Source of the DNA: an uncultured Clostridia bacterium
GTDB lineage: Bacteria > Bacillota > Clostridia > Oscillospirales > Ruminococcaceae
Direction of reading: 5' to 3'
Assembly (NCBI GenBank): GCA_937901805.1
Contig: CALDJI010000119.1
Span: 1 to 15,586 of the forward strand
DNA: 15,586 nt
Made by a program: the position numbers and the translations under genes. Below the pieces are notes generated by a model. That model was not told the origin of the DNA. It saw only the letters and a list, made by a program, of their open reading frames with translations, and made no database searches. Below are positions 13,012-15,586 of the stretch, in pieces. The number at the start of each line of letters is the position of its first letter. Position 1 is the stretch's first letter.

Positions 13012-13368
13012 TGTTTCCTATACAGTCCAGTACATCACCCTTTATATGCAGTCTGTCCCCAATCCCGTCCACTGGCAGGCAAGCCTTTCCTCCAGTTTTC
13101 CGAGTTGGAAAACCAACACCTGATTCTCTTTGGGGAAAACTACAAATCCAATCGGCGCTGGAGACAATCACTGCACGACCGCAAACTCCGATGCGGACAC
13201 ATCGCGAAAAAGACAACGCTGTATAGACGAGATCACTGGCTTTTTCTACTTTTTCCAGATTCCTCTTATCCAAAAATCCCGCTGCACCGTTATCCCGTTT
13301 CATGGGGATGTCAACTGGTCCCTATGCCTGTTTATAAAAAGGAATTCATTGAAAACCCCGGGAAATAA
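13012..13368 (+). pseudogene. C-terminal fragment of a LysR-type regulator
   Basis: The frame open from 13012 to the TAA at 13366-13368 encodes a piece of a LysR effector-binding domain. HPLYAVCPQSRPLAGKPFLQ, FSELENQHLILFGENYKSNR and RWRQSL match the family's 'HPLA...LxDLxxExxILFxxxYxxxR' region. The end, YPVSWGCQLVPMPVYKKEFI, resembles the 'W.....KG.YLSPAAKxFIEF' finish. The middle (LRCGHIAKKTTLYRRDHWLF) is degenerate. There is no N-terminal winged-helix domain, no ribosome site and no start, and the fragment begins about 45 nt after the clcA stop. It is best read as a decayed gene. The family call is by recognition of short patterns. Confidence 0.5.
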
Positions 13369-13412
13369 AATTGAAAAAAATTCAATCGGGTTCTTCCCAA
13401 AAAATCAACTTA

Positions 13413-13456
13413 AAAAACAGCCCGTGTGCAGGATTATCTGCACACGGGCTGTTTTT
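13413..13456. terminator. Bidirectional terminator between the LysR fragment and the MFS gene
   Basis: A 19-bp perfect stem, AAAAACAGCCCGTGTGCAG (13413-13431) with its complement (13438-13456) around GATTAT, has T-runs on both strands. It lies 21 nt from the MFS stop. Confidence 0.9.
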
Positions 13457-13477
13457 ACCTATACTGCAAAACCGGGA

Positions 13478-14725
13478 TTATTCTTTCTGCTGTGCTCTCG
13501 CTTTTTCCGAGAGCCAGAGCAGGATATAACCTGCAATAAAAAGTGCTGCCAGAGCCAGAACCCCATAGGTGGAAGTTCCGAACAAAAATGCGCAGACGGC
13601 AATGAGCATGGGACCGAAAAAGTCCGCAAATTTTCCGAAAATATCAAAAAAGCCAAAGTATTCGTTGGATTCTTCCTTTGGAATCATCTTGCCAAAGCAG
13701 GAACGGGACAGGGACTGTATCCCACCCTGGCACATCCCAACAGCAACGGCAAGCACCCAGAATTCCCAAGCCTTATCGAGCTGATAGCCAAAGATACAGA
13801 TTCCAATATAGATGAGGATAAAAATCCGAATCATCCGGATGGAGCCGAATCTCTTTGCCAGACGGGCACTGTAGATTGCGCAGGGGAATGCAACCACCTG
13901 GGTGAGCAGCAGTGCCAAAATCATACTTGTATCCCCGATGCCAACCTCCGCGCCATAGGTGGTCGCCATGGAGATAATCGTATATACACCGTCAATGTAG
14001 CAGAAATAGGAGAGGATATAGAACAAAAGACGCCTGTCCTTTTTGATTTTTCCAAAGGTTTTCCCCAGCCTGCGGAAAGCATCCCGTACTTTTCCCCTGC
14101 GGTTTTGCAGATAATATGTCTGCCGGACATTTTTAAGCAGAGGAACGGTCAGGGCAACCCACCAGACCGCTGTAATTAAAAAAGAAATCTGCGTAGCGAG
14201 CATGGTGCTCAGACCAAAGGGCTTTGCAAAAATCAGGACAATCCCAATGAGAAACGGGATACAGCTCCCAATATAGCCCCAGGCATATCCATGGGAGGAG
14301 ATCCTGTCCATCCGCTCATCTGTTGTCACATCAGTGAGCATGGAATCGTAAAAGACATTGCACGCAGAATACCCCAGTCGCGCAACCACAAAGAAAATTA
14401 GAAACGCCATCCAGTTCCCCGTCAGGCTCAGCAGGATCAAACCGCCCACACCCAATATCAGGAAAAAAACGAACAGCCGCTTTTTCATCCCCTAATAGTC
14501 GGCAATAGCCCCCAATATAGGAGAAAGCACTGCCAGAATTAAAACTGACACTGCAGTCACAGTTGCCCAGATGCCGGAAGCATAGACGGTATCAACCTGT
14601 GCGGAATCTGTAAGGCCTTTGAAAAAAATCGGGATGGTAGTGGACACCAGAAGAATAAACGCGGAATTTGCAATGTCGTACAAAATCCAGCTTTTTTCTG
14701 TCCGGGTTATCTTGTTGTCATTCAT
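13478..14725 (-). pseudogene. MFS transporter of the UMF1/Atg22-like group, interrupted by an in-frame amber codon
   Basis: A 12-helix-type permease of unknown substrate, probably an exporter or amino acid/peptide transporter. The N-terminal part contains SWILYDIANSAFILLVSTTI (the W..YD.ANSAF signature of the group) and SPILGAIADY, then a TAG at 14492-14494 (codon 78). The same frame continues GMKKRLFVFFLILGVGGLIL, NVFYDSMLTDVTTDERMDRI, SSHGYAWGYIGSCIPFLIGI, MCQGGIQSLSRSCFGKMIPK and EESNEYFGFFDIFGKFADFF to a TAA at 13478. Relatives have Lys or similar at the stop (IADYKGMKKR), so one base change explains it. Without it the protein would be 415 aa, a normal length. The ATG at 14725 is preferred over 14740 because AGGTAAG precedes it. 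Confidence 0.88.
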
Positions 14726-14788
14726 ATTCTTACCTGCCATTCACAAAAAATTTAAAGTTTTGTACATGCTTATTTTACACGAGTCTGT

Positions 14789-14817
14789 TTTGCAAAGCTA
14801 GCCCTTTCCTGTATAAT
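14789..14817 (+). promoter_or_regulatory. Promoter of the phospholipase-like gene
   Basis: TTTGCA (14789-14794) and a perfect TATAAT (14812-14817) with a 17-nt spacer, about 62 nt before the start codon. It is divergent from the MFS gene. Confidence 0.7.
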
Positions 14818-14879
14818 ATAAGTTAGATTTTTTGTATTTTCCATTTTTAAGATAGAGATTTTATAGAGGAGATGATCCA

Positions 14880-15586
14880 ATGGCCGATTTTGTAACCCAT
14901 ACCGTATTTGGAGAACGAATGATTCCAGAACTTCCCGCTACAGCGCAGCGCGTCTTCCACCAGCATCCCGCCGCCTATTACTGGGGCTGCCAGGGACCGG
15001 ACCTGCTCTTTTTCCGAAAGGCGCTGTTCGGTTCCGGACCGTTATACAAATACGCTTCGCTGATGCACAATGAAAAAAATACAGAGTTATTTTCCCGTAT
15101 GCTCCAGTATATCGACGCGCTGGACGACAAGGACAGGGACGCCGCCCTCTCCTACTTTTACGGATTCCTCTGCCACTATGCGCTGGACAGTGAAATTCAT
15201 CCATACGTCTATTGCAGGCAATATGAACTGGCGGAAAAATATCCCTCGGTCAGCGGTTCCGCCCTGCACTGCCAGATCGAAACCGACATTGACAGCGCTT
15301 TGTATCCCCGGCTGAAAAAAGAGCCGGTCACCTCTTTTTCTCCGGAAAAGCTGTACACAATTTCCAAAGAGGACTGTTGTCATCGCTCGGATATACACCT
15401 ACCTGCTCAAAAAGGTATACGGGCAGTCCGTCCCCTATGAACAGATTGTCAAATGCTTTTCGGACATGCTTACTATCCAAAAGCTGCTGTTTTCCGGTTC
15501 CAGGGCCGTTTTCGCAGCAACCAAGGGTATTGATACGCTGATATGCTCCAAAAACCTGGTTTCCTCACATGTCAAAGGGAAAGAGC
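14880..15586 (+). pseudogene. Zinc-dependent phospholipase C-like protein, frameshifted and cut by the right edge
   Basis: The family (Zn_dep_PLPC) is related to bacterial phospholipase C, but many small clostridial members have no proven substrate. The first frame starts MADFVTHTVFGERMIPELPA and has YYWGCQGPDLLFF, LMHNEKNTELF, FLCHYALDSEIHPYVYC and LHCQIETDIDSALYPRL. The repeated His and Asp residues are likely zinc ligands. After YTISKED (about 15374) it falls into CCHRSDIH and a stop at 15440. Another frame continues TVVIARIYTYLLKKVYGQSV and PYEQIVKCFSDMLTIQKLLF to the window edge. The join is explained by loss of 2 nt from a GACAC repeat (GACAC to GAC). GAGGAGAT lies 8 nt before the ATG. 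No signal peptide is seen, so it is probably cytoplasmic. Confidence 0.8.

Noticed and set aside
12740..13303. A 187-codon minus-strand open frame
   Set aside because: It is antisense to the end of clcA and the LysR fragment, with no family motif.
13130..14179. A 349-codon plus-strand open frame
   Set aside because: It runs antisense through the recognised MFS gene and across a strong terminator, and its composition is not protein-like.
14492..14494. Reassignment of TAG to an amino acid (or pyrrolysine)
   Set aside because: Several genes here (oadB, the gamma-like gene, tetR) end naturally in TAG, and no pyrrolysine genes are visible. A point change is simpler.
1..15586. CRISPR array, insertion sequence, integrase or phage module
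   Set aside because: No regularly spaced repeats, transposase motifs, terminal inverted repeats or phage structural genes were found on either strand.

Overview
This 15.6 kb window looks like chromosomal DNA from an anaerobic Firmicute, most likely a Clostridia/Oscillospiraceae-type gut bacterium. The evidence is the dxr-cdsA-uppS-frr-pyrH operon order, consensus sigma-A promoters with AGGAGG ribosome sites, a biotin-decarboxylase-type Na+ pump, a Firmicute-style manganese riboswitch leader, and intermediate GC with AT-rich intergenic regions. No rRNA, CRISPR array, prophage module or insertion sequence was seen.

Layout. 1-3573 (minus): an operon for translation, nucleotide and envelope precursors, pyrH-frr-uppS-cdsA-dxr, with its own promoter before pyrH; dxr runs off the left edge. 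3574-4800: an AT-rich stretch with a DUF3592-like membrane protein and tRNA-Gly(CCC). 4900-7130: an amidase-SH3 protein, a small Cys-containing protein and a GNAT acetyltransferase, each with a promoter, separated by strong hairpin terminators. 7130-8710 (minus): a Na+-pumping decarboxylase beta/gamma pair behind a consensus promoter, a yybP-ykoY-type (Mn2+) riboswitch and an overlapping terminator. 8722-10203: a divergent TetR regulator and short-chain dehydrogenase with a palindromic operator candidate at the dehydrogenase start site. 10213-11117 (minus): class II fructose-bisphosphate aldolase. 11311-12967: a ClC-type chloride/proton transporter with a C-terminal TrkA-C-like domain, followed by a LysR fragment. 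13413-15586: a UMF1/Atg22-like MFS transporter, divergent from a zinc-dependent phospholipase C-like protein cut by the right edge.

Two things stand out. First, the riboswitch: the aptamer's closing helix shares its 3' strand with the terminator, so ligand binding should switch expression ON, yet the downstream genes are a Na+ pump rather than a recognised Mn2+ exporter. Second, an unusual density of gene damage. uppS, tetR and the aldolase each lack an internal in-frame segment carrying the family's key motif. pyrH and oadB carry short frame-breaking deletions. The dehydrogenase has three single-base indels and no stop before its terminator. The MFS gene has an in-frame amber codon, the phospholipase gene is frameshifted, and only a C-terminal fragment of a LysR gene remains. 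Because uppS, pyrH and aldolase are normally essential, this is either a consensus/assembly fault, a mixed population, or real decay compensated by copies elsewhere. The sequence alone cannot decide.
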